Part shown: positions 54,616-64,000 of the stretch, one piece after another
How positions within the stretch are numbered: the first letter of the stretch is position 1
How the letters are laid out: each line of letters opens with the position of its first letter
Assembly: GCA_949287365.1 (NCBI GenBank)
Contig: CASEGC010000062.1
Location: 1 to 64,000 of the forward strand
Reading direction: 5' to 3'
DNA length: 64,000 nt
Source: an uncultured Parabacteroides sp.
Lineage (GTDB): Bacteria; Bacteroidota; Bacteroidia; Bacteroidales; Tannerellaceae
Position numbers and translations under genes: made by a program
Notes under the pieces: model-generated
What the model saw: the letters and a program-made list of their open reading frames with translations, nothing else
Databases searched by the model: none
Told to the model about the DNA's origin: nothing

Positions 54616-56274
54616 ATGGAAAATCGATTCTTAGGACTCATAGAGCACAGCATCAAGGAGCATTGGGATCTTCCCGCCTTCTCCGATTATAACGGACCTA
54701 CGTTTCACTTCAAGGATGTCGCGCGCCGGATAGCGAAATTTCACATCATCTTGGAACATGCCGGAATCAAGAAGGGAGACAAAGTGGCCTTGGTAGGCAA
54801 GAACTCCTCGAACTGGGCGATTGGCTTTTTCGGGATTCTCGCCTATGGCGCCGTGGCCGTCCCCATCCTCAGCGAGTTCAAGCCGGACAACATTCACCAC
54901 ATCGTGAACCATTCCGGGGCGAAAGCCGTTCTCGCCGCCTCCAGCAACTGGGAGAACATGAACGAGCAAATGATGCCGAACGTACGCCTGTTCATGCTAT
55001 TGGACAATTTTTCCATACTCAAGAGCAAAAGCAAAGAGGCGAGGACCGCGCGGGAACGCATCAACGAATATTTCGGGAAGAAATACCCTCGCTCGTTCAC
55101 CGCGAACGATGTGCGTTTTCACGTAGAGAAACCGGAGGAACTGGCGGTTTTGAATTACACGTCCGGCACCACCAGCTTCTCCAAAGGGGTCATGCTTCCC
55201 TATCGGAGCTTATGGAGCAACACCCAGTTCGCCGCCGACAATGTCTCCTTCATCCGTCCGGGCGACAACATCGTATGTATGCTCCCGATGGCGCACATGT
55301 ATGGTTTGGCGTTCGAGATACTTAATTCCGTCAACAGGGGATGCCACGTACATTTCCTCACCCGCACGCCCAGCCCCAAAATCATAGCGGAGGCTTTCTC
55401 CACGATAAAGCCCACGTTGATATTGGCCGTGCCACTAATCATAGAGAAAATAGTGAAAAACCGGATATTCCCCGAGTTGGAAAAGCCTTTGGTCAAACTC
55501 TTGCTGAAAGTCCCTTATGTCGAGAAAAAGATATTGGACACCATATACAACAAATTGACGGCCTCCCTCGGAGAGAACTTCGGGGAAATCATCATCGGAG
55601 GCGCGGCGATAAACAAGGAGGTGGAACGTTTCCTGCATAATATCCATTTCCGTTACACCGTGGGTTACGGAATGACCGAATGCGGCCCGCTCATCTCTTA
55701 CGCCCCGTGGGACCAGTTCAAGCCAGGCTCAGTGGGACGTGTGGTGGACCGCATGGAAATCCGCATCGAATCGGACGACCCGGAGAACAAGGTCGGGGAA
55801 ATATGCGTGCGCGGGGCGAACGTGATGCTCGGTTACTACAAGAATCCGGAGGCCACGAAAGCGGTCATGATGCCTAACGGCTGGATGCGTACGGGCGATT
55901 TGGGAACACTCGACAAGGATGGATTCCTCTATATCCGGGGACGCAGCAAGACCATGATATTAGGCGCCAGCGGACAGAACATCTACCCGGAGGAAATAGA
56001 GGATAAGTTGAACAACATGTCGTATGTCTCCGAGTCGCTGATTATCTCGCAAGGGGGCAAGCTGGTGGCTCTCATTTATCCGGATTGGGAACAGATGGAC
56101 AAGGACCGCGTACAGCACGCCGACATCGAGAAAGTGATGAGCGAGAACATCGACCGCTTGAACGAGGAAATGCCCAAATACAGCAAGATAACCCGTTTCA
56201 AGCTGTATCAGGAGGAGTTCGAGAAAACCCCGAAAAGAAGCATCAAGAGGTATTTATATCAACCGGTGGAGTAA
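54616..56274 (+). CDS. AMP-binding long-chain acyl-CoA synthetase
   Basis: A 552-residue ANL-superfamily ligase that activates fatty acids with ATP and CoA. The P-loop is YTSGTTSFSKGVM (about 177-189); YGMTECGPLISY (A5) and GWMRTGDLG (A7) follow, and the C-terminal lysine lies in TPKRSIKRYL. It is probably monocistronic and converges on the sigma-factor gene with a 4-bp gap. Confidence 0.92.
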   Translation: MENRFLGLIEHSIKEHWDLPAFSDYNGPTFHFKDVARRIAKFHIILEHAGIKKGDKVALVGKNSSNWAIGFFGILAYGAVAVPILSEFKPDNIHHIVNHSGAKAVLAASSNWENMNEQMMPNVRLFMLLDNFSILKSKSKEARTARERINEYFGKKYPRSFTANDVRFHVEKPEELAVLNYTSGTTSFSKGVMLPYRSLWSNTQFAADNVSFIRPGDNIVCMLPMAHMYGLAFEILNSVNRGCHVHFLTRTPSPKIIAEAFSTIKPTLILAVPLIIEKIVKNRIFPELEKPLVKLLLKVPYVEKKILDTIYNKLTASLGENFGEIIIGGAAINKEVERFLHNIHFRYTVGYGMTECGPLISYAPWDQFKPGSVGRVVDRMEIRIESDDPENKVGEICVRGANVMLGYYKNPEATKAVMMPNGWMRTGDLGTLDKDGFLYIRGRSKTMILGASGQNIYPEEIEDKLNNMSYVSESLIISQGGKLVALIYPDWEQMDKDRVQHADIEKVMSENIDRLNEEMPKYSKITRFKLYQEEFEKTPKRSIKRYLYQPVE

Positions 56275-56278
56275 ACCT

Positions 56279-56788
56279 TCACCGGAAATCCTCCAATACT
56301 TTCCGAAGCTCTTGCCGCGCGAGGAAGATGCGGCTTTTCACCGTGCCCAAGGGGATTTTCAGCTTCTCGGCTATCTCGGTGTATTTATAGCCGCTCACGT
56401 AAAGGGAGAAAGGCACTTTCAACTCCTCGCTCAAGCCATTGATGGCTTTCGTTATCTCTTGAATCTGGTAAACGCCGTCCGGCGAACCGAACCCGGAATC
56501 GTTGGGCACGTCCAGATTATACAAATCGGCGTCTTGGTCCACCACCGTTTGCATCCGGACGAACTTATGATAGTTGTTGATAAAGATGTTCCGCATCACG
56601 GTCAACACCCAGCCCCTGAAATTGATGTTATCGATAAACTTATCCCGATTGTCTAAAACCTTTAGCGTCGTATCCTGCGCGAGGTCTTGGGCATCTTCCT
56701 TATTCGACGTGAGCATGAGCGCGAAATTCATCATGTTTTCTTGCATGCTCAATAATTTTTTCTGAAATTGCGACGCGTTCATAAGCAT
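56279..56788 (-). CDS. ECF-type RNA polymerase sigma factor
   Basis: A 169-residue sigma-70-family protein. Region 2 spans about 15-85 (DAQDLAQDTTLKVLDN, FRGWVLTVMRNIFINNYHK) and region 4 about 115-165 (LPFSLYVSGYKYTEIAEKLKIPLGTVKSRIFLARQEL). No anti-sigma gene is adjacent, so it may be controlled at expression level. A TATATTTG box on the minus strand (56842-56849) is its likely promoter. Target genes unknown. Confidence 0.93.
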   Translation of the reverse strand: MLMNASQFQKKLLSMQENMMNFALMLTSNKEDAQDLAQDTTLKVLDNRDKFIDNINFRGWVLTVMRNIFINNYHKFVRMQTVVDQDADLYNLDVPNDSGFGSPDGVYQIQEITKAINGLSEELKVPFSLYVSGYKYTEIAEKLKIPLGTVKSRIFLARQELRKVLEDFR

Positions 56789-56841
56789 ACTATTTTACAG
56801 GGTTCAACGGCTAATATCTTTCCTTCCGGGGAAGGATATCG

Positions 56842-56849
56842 CAAATATA
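56842..56849 (-). promoter_or_regulatory. -7 element of the ECF sigma gene
   Basis: The minus strand reads TATATTTG, an exact TAnnTTTG match about 55 bp before the ATG. Confidence 0.5.
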
Positions 56850-56920
56850 ACGATAATATAGAAGAAATACCGCCATTTGGCGATTATTAATGTTAATTAT
56901 CAATGATATAGTCAACGTTT

Positions 56921-58342
56921 ATGATTAAAGGGAAAATGTTATATAACGGCGGCAAGACCATGAGTCATCCGCTGTTAACAGCCTTGGCGCTCGCCCTATT
57001 CCTTTTGGCGAGCGCCCTTCACGCGACGGCGAAGGAAAAGGCGTTGGTCTATAAAATAGACATCAAGAAAGAAATAGACCATACAGCATGGATTTACCTG
57101 CACAACGGATTGTCGGAAGCGCGGGCGTTGAAGGCGGACGCGGTCCTGCTACACATGAACACCTACGGAGGCGCGTTGGAGGCGGCCGACTCCATACGCA
57201 CGGCGATACTGTACAGCCCGATACCGGTCTACGTCTTCATCGACAACAACGCGGCGTCGGCGGGCGCGCTCATCTCCATCGCCTGCCAAAAGATTTACAT
57301 GCGGAAAGGGGCGAATATCGGGGCGGCCACGGTGGTGAACCAGACCGGAGAGGCCTTGCCCGATAAATACCAGTCGTACATGCGCTCCATGATACGCTCC
57401 ACGGCGGAGGCGCACGGCAAGGACACGCTCGTACAACAAGGAGACACCGTTTACCGCTGGAAGAGAGACCCCGCCATAGCGGAGGCGATGGTGGACGACC
57501 GTATCGCCATACCCAACCTGATAGACAGCGGCAAGGTATTGACATTCACCGCCCAGGAAGCGTTGAGATGGGGCTATTGCGACGGTATAGCCGAAACGCC
57601 CGAGGAGGTCATCACCCGATACTTGGGATACGACGATTACACGCTCGAAAGTTACACGCCCTCGTGGTATGACGACGTGAAGGGATTCTTCATGAACCCC
57701 GTCATACAGGGATTTCTCATCATCCTCATCGTAGGCGGCATCTATTTTGAGATGCAGACGCCCGGATTGGGCTTCCCCTCGGCGGCGGCGCTCATCGCGG
57801 CCATCCTCTACTTCGCGCCCCTGTACATCGACGGGCTCGCCGAGAATTGGGAGATACTGCTGTTCGTCTTAGGGGTCATACTTATCTTACTGGAAATCTT
57901 CGTCATACCGGGATTCGGCGTGGCGGGCGTCAGCGGGATAGTCCTCGTGGTCGGCGGGCTTACGATGAGCCTGCTGGACAACAGTTACTTCGATTTCCGG
58001 AATGTCTCCGGCGCCGACACAGGAAGAGCCTCCCTCATCGTCCTTCTCGGACTGGGGCTCGGGTTCGCCGCCACGCTTTGGCTGTCCGAGCGGATAGGGC
58101 GCAAAGGCCCCTTGCGGAAAATGGCGTTGGAAGCGGACTTGGAAGAGGCCGTCTCCACGCCTCTACTGAATGGGCTGGTCGGTCGGGAAGGGATAGCCGC
58201 CACCGTCTTGCGTCCCTCCGGAAAGGTAGACATCGATGGCGAGCTGTACGACAGCGTATCCGAGTCCGGTTTCATCGAGAAGGGCGCCCGCGTGAAGGTA
58301 ATCCGGTTCGAGAACGCCCAAATCTACGTGATAAGGCCATAG
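56921..58342 (+). CDS. NfeD-family membrane serine protease (long form)
   Basis: A 473-residue NfeD/1510-type protein. A hydrophobic N-terminal segment (LLTALALALFLLASALHATA) is followed by a ClpP-like protease domain with the nucleophile Ser in NNAASAGALISIA and a Lys in the YQSYMRSMIRS region. Four transmembrane segments (about 260-400) and a C-terminal OB-like domain (GREGIAATVLRPSGKVDIDG) complete the long form. Starts at 56921, 56936 and 56960 are all possible; the last would begin directly at the hydrophobic region. No stomatin partner is adjacent. Confidence 0.88.
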   Translation: MIKGKMLYNGGKTMSHPLLTALALALFLLASALHATAKEKALVYKIDIKKEIDHTAWIYLHNGLSEARALKADAVLLHMNTYGGALEAADSIRTAILYSPIPVYVFIDNNAASAGALISIACQKIYMRKGANIGAATVVNQTGEALPDKYQSYMRSMIRSTAEAHGKDTLVQQGDTVYRWKRDPAIAEAMVDDRIAIPNLIDSGKVLTFTAQEALRWGYCDGIAETPEEVITRYLGYDDYTLESYTPSWYDDVKGFFMNPVIQGFLIILIVGGIYFEMQTPGLGFPSAAALIAAILYFAPLYIDGLAENWEILLFVLGVILILLEIFVIPGFGVAGVSGIVLVVGGLTMSLLDNSYFDFRNVSGADTGRASLIVLLGLGLGFAATLWLSERIGRKGPLRKMALEADLEEAVSTPLLNGLVGREGIAATVLRPSGKVDIDGELYDSVSESGFIEKGARVKVIRFENAQIYVIRP

Positions 58343-58346
58343 CCGG

Positions 58347-58985
58347 TCAAGCGATACGCCGGTAGGCGATGTGTTTGTCTATCACCACGTAATCGAGCGT
58401 CCGCATCGCGATGAGGTCGCTCAGGATATCGCGGGCCACGGGGTACTTGACGCGGGCTATCCGGCAGAATTGCCGCAGGCTGATGTAAGCGTGCCCGTCG
58501 AGCCAGGCGAACAACCGCTCCACCGGCTCGCTGACGCGCAGCAGCGTCCCGTCCGGATTCTTCTGCTTCCGCCAAGCCCTCACCAGCACCTCGTTGGCGA
58601 GGATATTCTCGTCCGCCACCCGGATATAGGCCTTGTACTCGCCATCCTTGTCGGGCGCCAGATGGGGCCGCTCCCCGCTGGGGGCGATGTAGACCTCCAG
58701 CACCGTTTTCCCGTGCACGTCCCACCGCCTGACCTCGAAAGGCACCTCCGGACGGGTGTACATCCTCGACGCGGCCTCTATCATGTAATATTCCTCCTCG
58801 CTCCGCACGCCGGAGATGTTGCCGTTGTCCTTCACGCCTATCAGCAGACGGCCGCCGTCCGTGTTGGCGAAGGCGCTCAGCGTACGGGCGATTTTCCGGC
58901 TGTCGCTCACCTCGAACTTGAAGTCCAGCCGCTGGTGCTCGCCCTCCTCTATCAACGCCTCTATCGGATGCTTCCTTCTCATCAT
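58347..58985 (-). CDS. AlbA_2/Schlafen-type putative DNA-binding protein
   Basis: A 212-residue protein with an AlbA_2 (Schlafen N-terminal-like) domain: HQRLDFKFEV, RTLSAFANTDGGRLLIGVKDNG near residues 15-60, then IAPSGERPHLAP. A C-terminal winged-helix-like segment follows (LRQFCRIARVKYPVARDIL). It may be a nucleic-acid-binding regulator. It is divergent from kdsB across the 41-bp array and converges on NfeD with a 4-bp gap. Confidence 0.8.
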   Translation of the reverse strand: MMRRKHPIEALIEEGEHQRLDFKFEVSDSRKIARTLSAFANTDGGRLLIGVKDNGNISGVRSEEEYYMIEAASRMYTRPEVPFEVRRWDVHGKTVLEVYIAPSGERPHLAPDKDGEYKAYIRVADENILANEVLVRAWRKQKNPDGTLLRVSEPVERLFAWLDGHAYISLRQFCRIARVKYPVARDILSDLIAMRTLDYVVIDKHIAYRRIA

Positions 58986-59079
58986 TATCTCGCTTTTCGT
59001 TCGTGCGCGAAATTAAGATAAATACCGAATTTGGGCAACCCATTCCGCTCGCCCGCCTTTTCGGAACGCCGGAATATGT

Positions 59080-59345
59080 ATATTCTAACGTTCCCGAAAT
59101 CGGGAGAGGGTAGAATATTTATATTCCAGCCCCGGCGCAGTCCGCCGAAGGTAGAATATTTATATTCCAACCCCAGCGCAGCCCGCCGAAGGTAGAATAT
59201 TTATATTCCAACCCCAGCGCAATCCGCCGAAGGTAGAATATTTATATTCCAGCCTTAGCGCAATCCGCCGGAGGTAGAATATTCATATTCCAACGATTTC
59301 CAAAACCGGAAAAGGGTAGAATAGGTTTATTCTAACGTTCCGAAA
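59080..59345. repeat. 41-bp tandem array with GAATAT-TT-ATATTC palindromes
   Basis: TAGAATA starts at 59111, 59152, 59193, 59234, 59275 and 59317 (spacing 41, 41, 41, 41, 42). Each unit pairs an AT-rich palindrome (GAATATTTATATTC) with a GC-rich spacer (AGCGCAATCCGCCGAAGG). The array lies in the divergent AlbA_2/kdsB gap and makes up most of its 456 bp. Confidence 0.92.
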
Positions 59346-59408
59346 ATCGGGAGGAGGCAGAAACGGCGGTTTCCGGCGTTTCCCGATTCCGATATAAGGG
59401 AAAATAGG

Positions 59409-59416
59409 TAACTTTG
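59409..59416 (+). promoter_or_regulatory. Putative -7 element of kdsB
   Basis: TAACTTTG matches TAnnTTTG, 25 bp before the kdsB ATG. Confidence 0.55.
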
Positions 59417-59441
59417 AGCCTCAAACGAAACAGATAGCATC

Positions 59442-60203
59442 ATGAAATTCTTAGGAATCATCCCGGCACGGTACGCCTCAAGCCGTTTTCCGGGCAAACC
59501 ATTGGCGGACATGAAGGGGAAGCCGATGATACAGAGGGTTTACGAACGGGTAGAAGGTACTTTGGACGAGGTGTGCGTGGCGACGGACGACGCGCGCATC
59601 GCCGAGGCCGTAAGGGCGTTCGGCGGACGGGCGGTGATGACGTCCGACAGGCACCGCAGCGGTACGGACCGTTGTTACGAGGCGTTCCAGACGCTCGGCG
59701 GGAATTACGACGTGGTGGTGAACATCCAAGGCGACGAGCCTTTCATCCACCCGGAGCAGATAGAGACGCTCAAGGCTTGCTTCGCCGACGAGGGGACCCA
59801 GATAGCCACGCTGGTGAAGCCTTTCAAGGCGGACGACGATTTCGAGCGGACGCTTTTCAACCCCAACTCGCCGAAAGTGGTTGTCAACAAACGGGGCGAG
59901 GCGATGTATTTCAGCCGCTCCATCATCCCCTACGTGCGGGGCAAGGAGTACACGGAGTGGCTGTCGAGCCACGTCTTCTACAAGCACATCGGGCTGTATG
60001 CCTACCGCGCGGAGGTGTTGCGCGAGATTACCCGCCTGCCGCAATCCCCGTTGGAGCTGGCGGAGAGCCTCGAACAGCTGCGTTGGCTGGAGAACGGCTA
60101 CCGGATAAAGGTGGGCGTCACCGAGCGGGAGACCATCGGCATCGATACGCCGGAGGACATGGCGCGGGCGCTCGCGTTCCTCGACAGCCAGGGCCTCGCT
60201 TGA
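59442..60203 (+). CDS. kdsB: CMP-KDO synthetase KdsB
   Basis: A 253-residue cytidylyltransferase that activates KDO for lipid A/LPS synthesis. It shows [24 protein letters not shown] (about 5-28), [18 protein letters not shown] and the C-terminal [11 protein letters not shown]. Full length. A strong terminator follows at 60225-60268. Confidence 0.97.
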   Translation: MKFLGIIPARYASSRFPGKPLADMKGKPMIQRVYERVEGTLDEVCVATDDARIAEAVRAFGGRAVMTSDRHRSGTDRCYEAFQTLGGNYDVVVNIQGDEPFIHPEQIETLKACFADEGTQIATLVKPFKADDDFERTLFNPNSPKVVVNKRGEAMYFSRSIIPYVRGKEYTEWLSSHVFYKHIGLYAYRAEVLREITRLPQSPLELAESLEQLRWLENGYRIKVGVTERETIGIDTPEDMARALAFLDSQGLA

Positions 60204-60224
60204 GGCGACGCCTTCCCGCCCCAT

Positions 60225-60268
60225 AAAAAGAGAGGCGCGCCAAGATGAAAAATGGCGCGCCTCTCTTT
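60225..60268. terminator. Bidirectional terminator between kdsB and yidC
   Basis: AAAGAGAGGCGCGCC at 60227-60241 pairs with GGCGCGCCTCTCTTT at 60254-60268 around a 12-nt loop; A and T tracts allow use in both directions. Confidence 0.9.
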
Positions 60269-60286
60269 CTCGTTTATCCGGAGCGA

Positions 60287-62194
60287 TTATCTTCTCCTGT
60301 TATTCTTTCTCGCCTCCTGCTGCTTCCGCAGTTGCTCCTCTTGCATCCGCTGCGCCTCCTCCAAACGCTTCATGAAGCCCGATTTCTTCATCGGCTTGCG
60401 CTTGTTGGCCTCCAGCTTCGCCAGCAGCTTCTCCTCGTTAATCGTATAACGGAACACCAACGTCTGCACGATGGTTATCAACGTGGAGATGAAGTAATAA
60501 TAGGTCAGTCCGGAAGCGTATTGGTTGAAGAACACCAAGAACATCAAAGGCATCAGGTACATCATGGCCTTCATGCCCGGCATTTGCTGTTGCCCCGTGT
60601 TCGTCAGCTCCATGTTGTACTTCGCATAGGCGATATTCGTAATCGTCATCAGCAAACAGAACAAGCTGATATGGTTACCGAAGTAAGGCGTGATGATGGG
60701 GATGTAAGTCTCCCAACTCACGATGGCGTCGTACGTCGACAAGTCGTTCGCCCAAAGGAAACTCTGGTGGCGAAGCTCGATAGCCGACGGGAAGAACATG
60801 AACAGCGCGATCAGGATAGGCATCTGCAACAACAAGGGCAGGCATCCGCTCAACGGGCTGGCTCCCGCTCGGCTGTACAGCTCCATCGTCGCCCGCTGAC
60901 GCTCCAGCGCCTTTTCCTGTCCCGGATACTTGGCGTTGATTTCCTCCACCTGCGGACGCAGCACACGCATCTTGGCGGACGACATGTAAGACTTATATGT
61001 CAACGGGAAAAGGATGAGCTTGACAATCGCGGTAAGCAGGAAGATAAGCACGCCGTAGTTCGAGATGAATTTCCCCAAGAAATCGAACAGGGGAATCACG
61101 AAATATTGATTCACCCAGCGGAAAATGCCCCACCCCAGCGGAACCAGCTTCTCCAAGTCCAGCTGTTGGTCCGAATCCAGCCCCTTATCGTACGCCTTCA
61201 GCAGGGCGAACTTGTTCGGCCCGAAATAGAAGGAAAGTTCCGTAGGCTTCTCCCCCCGCAAATCGAAAGGAACCGACGTGGTCGTCTTGAACCGTTTCAG
61301 CGTCTCGCCCGAGGAGAACAGCTTAGAGTCCAACGTCGTCCCCTCGAAACCCTCCTCGGAAATCAACACGGACGAGAAGAACATGTCCTTATAGCCGATC
61401 CAACGCAAGCGATTCGATATCTTCTCGCTCTCGCTCCGGCTCTCGCTCAGATGCTCCACGTCATCCGCCACGAACTTGTAATTCAACGTCACGTAACGGT
61501 TCTCGAACGTACGCCCTTTCTCCTGCTGGCGGATATCCTGTTCCCAATAGATGTCCAAGGCGTTCGTGCTCGGGGCGAGCACGCCGTTCAACCCCGTTCC
61601 CCGCACCTGGCAACCTACCATATAACCGTCCAAGGAGTAAACGAGGTCCAAATAGCGTCCCTCGCCCACGTCCAGACGCATGGTCACCTCGTCCGGGTCA
61701 TTTCCCTTTATCGGGGTGAAATACAAGTCGCTCGAATTGACTACCCGGCTCGTCGCCGTTACCAGGGAGAAATCGAAACGGGAATCTTTCTCTTCGAAAA
61801 GCACGAGCGGCTTCCCATCGAACGTATCATACTCCAGCAAACGGGCGGATACGATGCGGCCGCCCTTGTTGCTTATCTTTATCTCCAGCGAATCGTTCCG
61901 CAAGGTCGTATAGCCCTCCGCGCCGCCGACCATGGCGTTGGCGAAGATTCCAAAATCCCGCGACAGACGCGTCTTACGTACCGAATCCGGCAGATTCTCC
62001 AGCGAATCCCGGATGAAGGTGTCCTCACTCTCTTGCTTTCGCGAATCCAATTGCCGCGCGTACTCAACCCTCGCGATCGAGTCTTGATAACGGCGTTGAG
62101 CCTCTATCTGCTCCGGTGTCGGCCGGTTGAACCAAGTGAATACGACCAAGACGACACCGATCAGCAGAAACCCGATTAACGTGTTCTTATCCAT
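60287..62194 (-). CDS. yidC: Membrane protein insertase YidC
   Basis: A 635-residue YidC. It has an N-terminal transmembrane segment (LIGFLLIGVVLVVFTWF), a large periplasmic beta-domain (about 30-340), then the conserved insertase core with YGVLIFLLTAIVKLILFPLTYKS, AGASPLSGCLPLLLQMPILIAL and MPLMFLVFFNQYASGLTYYY. The basic tail (RKNNRRR) is typical. It follows pyrG by 10 bp and is co-transcribed. Confidence 0.97.
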   Translation of the reverse strand: MDKNTLIGFLLIGVVLVVFTWFNRPTPEQIEAQRRYQDSIARVEYARQLDSRKQESEDTFIRDSLENLPDSVRKTRLSRDFGIFANAMVGGAEGYTTLRNDSLEIKISNKGGRIVSARLLEYDTFDGKPLVLFEEKDSRFDFSLVTATSRVVNSSDLYFTPIKGNDPDEVTMRLDVGEGRYLDLVYSLDGYMVGCQVRGTGLNGVLAPSTNALDIYWEQDIRQQEKGRTFENRYVTLNYKFVADDVEHLSESRSESEKISNRLRWIGYKDMFFSSVLISEEGFEGTTLDSKLFSSGETLKRFKTTTSVPFDLRGEKPTELSFYFGPNKFALLKAYDKGLDSDQQLDLEKLVPLGWGIFRWVNQYFVIPLFDFLGKFISNYGVLIFLLTAIVKLILFPLTYKSYMSSAKMRVLRPQVEEINAKYPGQEKALERQRATMELYSRAGASPLSGCLPLLLQMPILIALFMFFPSAIELRHQSFLWANDLSTYDAIVSWETYIPIITPYFGNHISLFCLLMTITNIAYAKYNMELTNTGQQQMPGMKAMMYLMPLMFLVFFNQYASGLTYYYFISTLITIVQTLVFRYTINEEKLLAKLEANKRKPMKKSGFMKRLEEAQRMQEEQLRKQQEARKNNRRR

Positions 62195-62204
62195 TTATCT
62201 CTCT

Positions 62205-64000
<1,796 letters not shown>

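Noticed and set aside
59080..59345. Possible CRISPR array (regular 41-bp repeats)
   Set aside because: Spacers are also repeated; the whole 41-bp unit is conserved, so these are plain tandem repeats.
60245..62179. 644-codon plus-strand open frame opposite yidC
   Set aside because: Antisense to a well-supported yidC; composition is Arg/Gln/His/Leu-rich, typical of a reverse-strand shadow.

Overview
The window looks like a chromosomal segment of a Bacteroidota member, most likely a Parabacteroides or close relative. This rests on many promoters of the Bacteroidetes type (TTG, about 19-21 bp, TAnnTTTG or TAnnTTCG), a SusC/SusD pair, class III fructose-bisphosphatase, the bL28-bL33-DUF4295 ribosomal cluster and Bacteroidetes-specific families such as DUF4835. 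I see no prophage, insertion sequence or CRISPR array inside the window. The genus is inference; no search was run.

Layout. 1-250: the first 18-19 codons of a type II Cas9 (minus strand, cut by the edge) and a divergent tracrRNA-like locus with an anti-repeat and an intrinsic terminator. 254-10.6 kb: cysQ, a LysM/periplasmic-binding-like protein with a beta-barrel partner, a secreted C1 peptidase, an FKBP lipoprotein, a nucleotidyltransferase, and fbp followed directly by a FecCD/BtuCD-type transporter. 11.0-12.0 kb: a class A beta-lactamase. 12.0-18.6 kb: a ribose/nucleoside scavenging (rus-like) operon with transporter, nucleoside hydrolase, ADP-ribosylglycohydrolase and ribokinase intact, but with its SusD and SusC genes broken. 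19.2-31.4 kb: a CarboxypepD_reg protein, a CMD-cupin protein divergent from an AraC regulator, ybaK-tex, folC, an MFS transporter, ispE, tRNA-Arg(CCG) and ygiQ. 31.7-38.9 kb: a co-directional dnaN - exonuclease - coaBC - DUF4835 - recN - rlmB - ridA run. 39.1-39.7 kb: rpmB-rpmG-DUF4295. 40.0-48.2 kb: an M3 peptidase, cysK, and a hisG-hisD-hisC-hisB operon preceded by a leader peptide with five consecutive His codons and a terminator, a classical attenuator layout. 48.3-64 kb: M1 and M16 peptidases, DUF4268, an acyl-CoA synthetase, an ECF sigma factor, NfeD, an AlbA_2 protein, kdsB, yidC and pyrG.

The most unusual feature is a set of intergenic tandem arrays of short palindromic units. The unit sequences differ between arrays, but the repeat period is nearly always 21-22 bp (two helical turns) or 40-42 bp (four turns). 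One family (TATCTTTAGGCTAAAGATA) occurs four times in upstream or divergent gaps. Others (TTCG-AA, CGTACG, AGGACT-AGTCCT, CACGACGTG types) sit in convergent gaps. One TTCG-type array lies inside the coding frame of the M1 peptidase. Of the five convergent gaps longer than 20 bp, four hold such arrays and the fifth holds an ordinary GC-rich terminator.

All coordinates and motifs were read by eye. Family names come from recognised motifs, not database searches.
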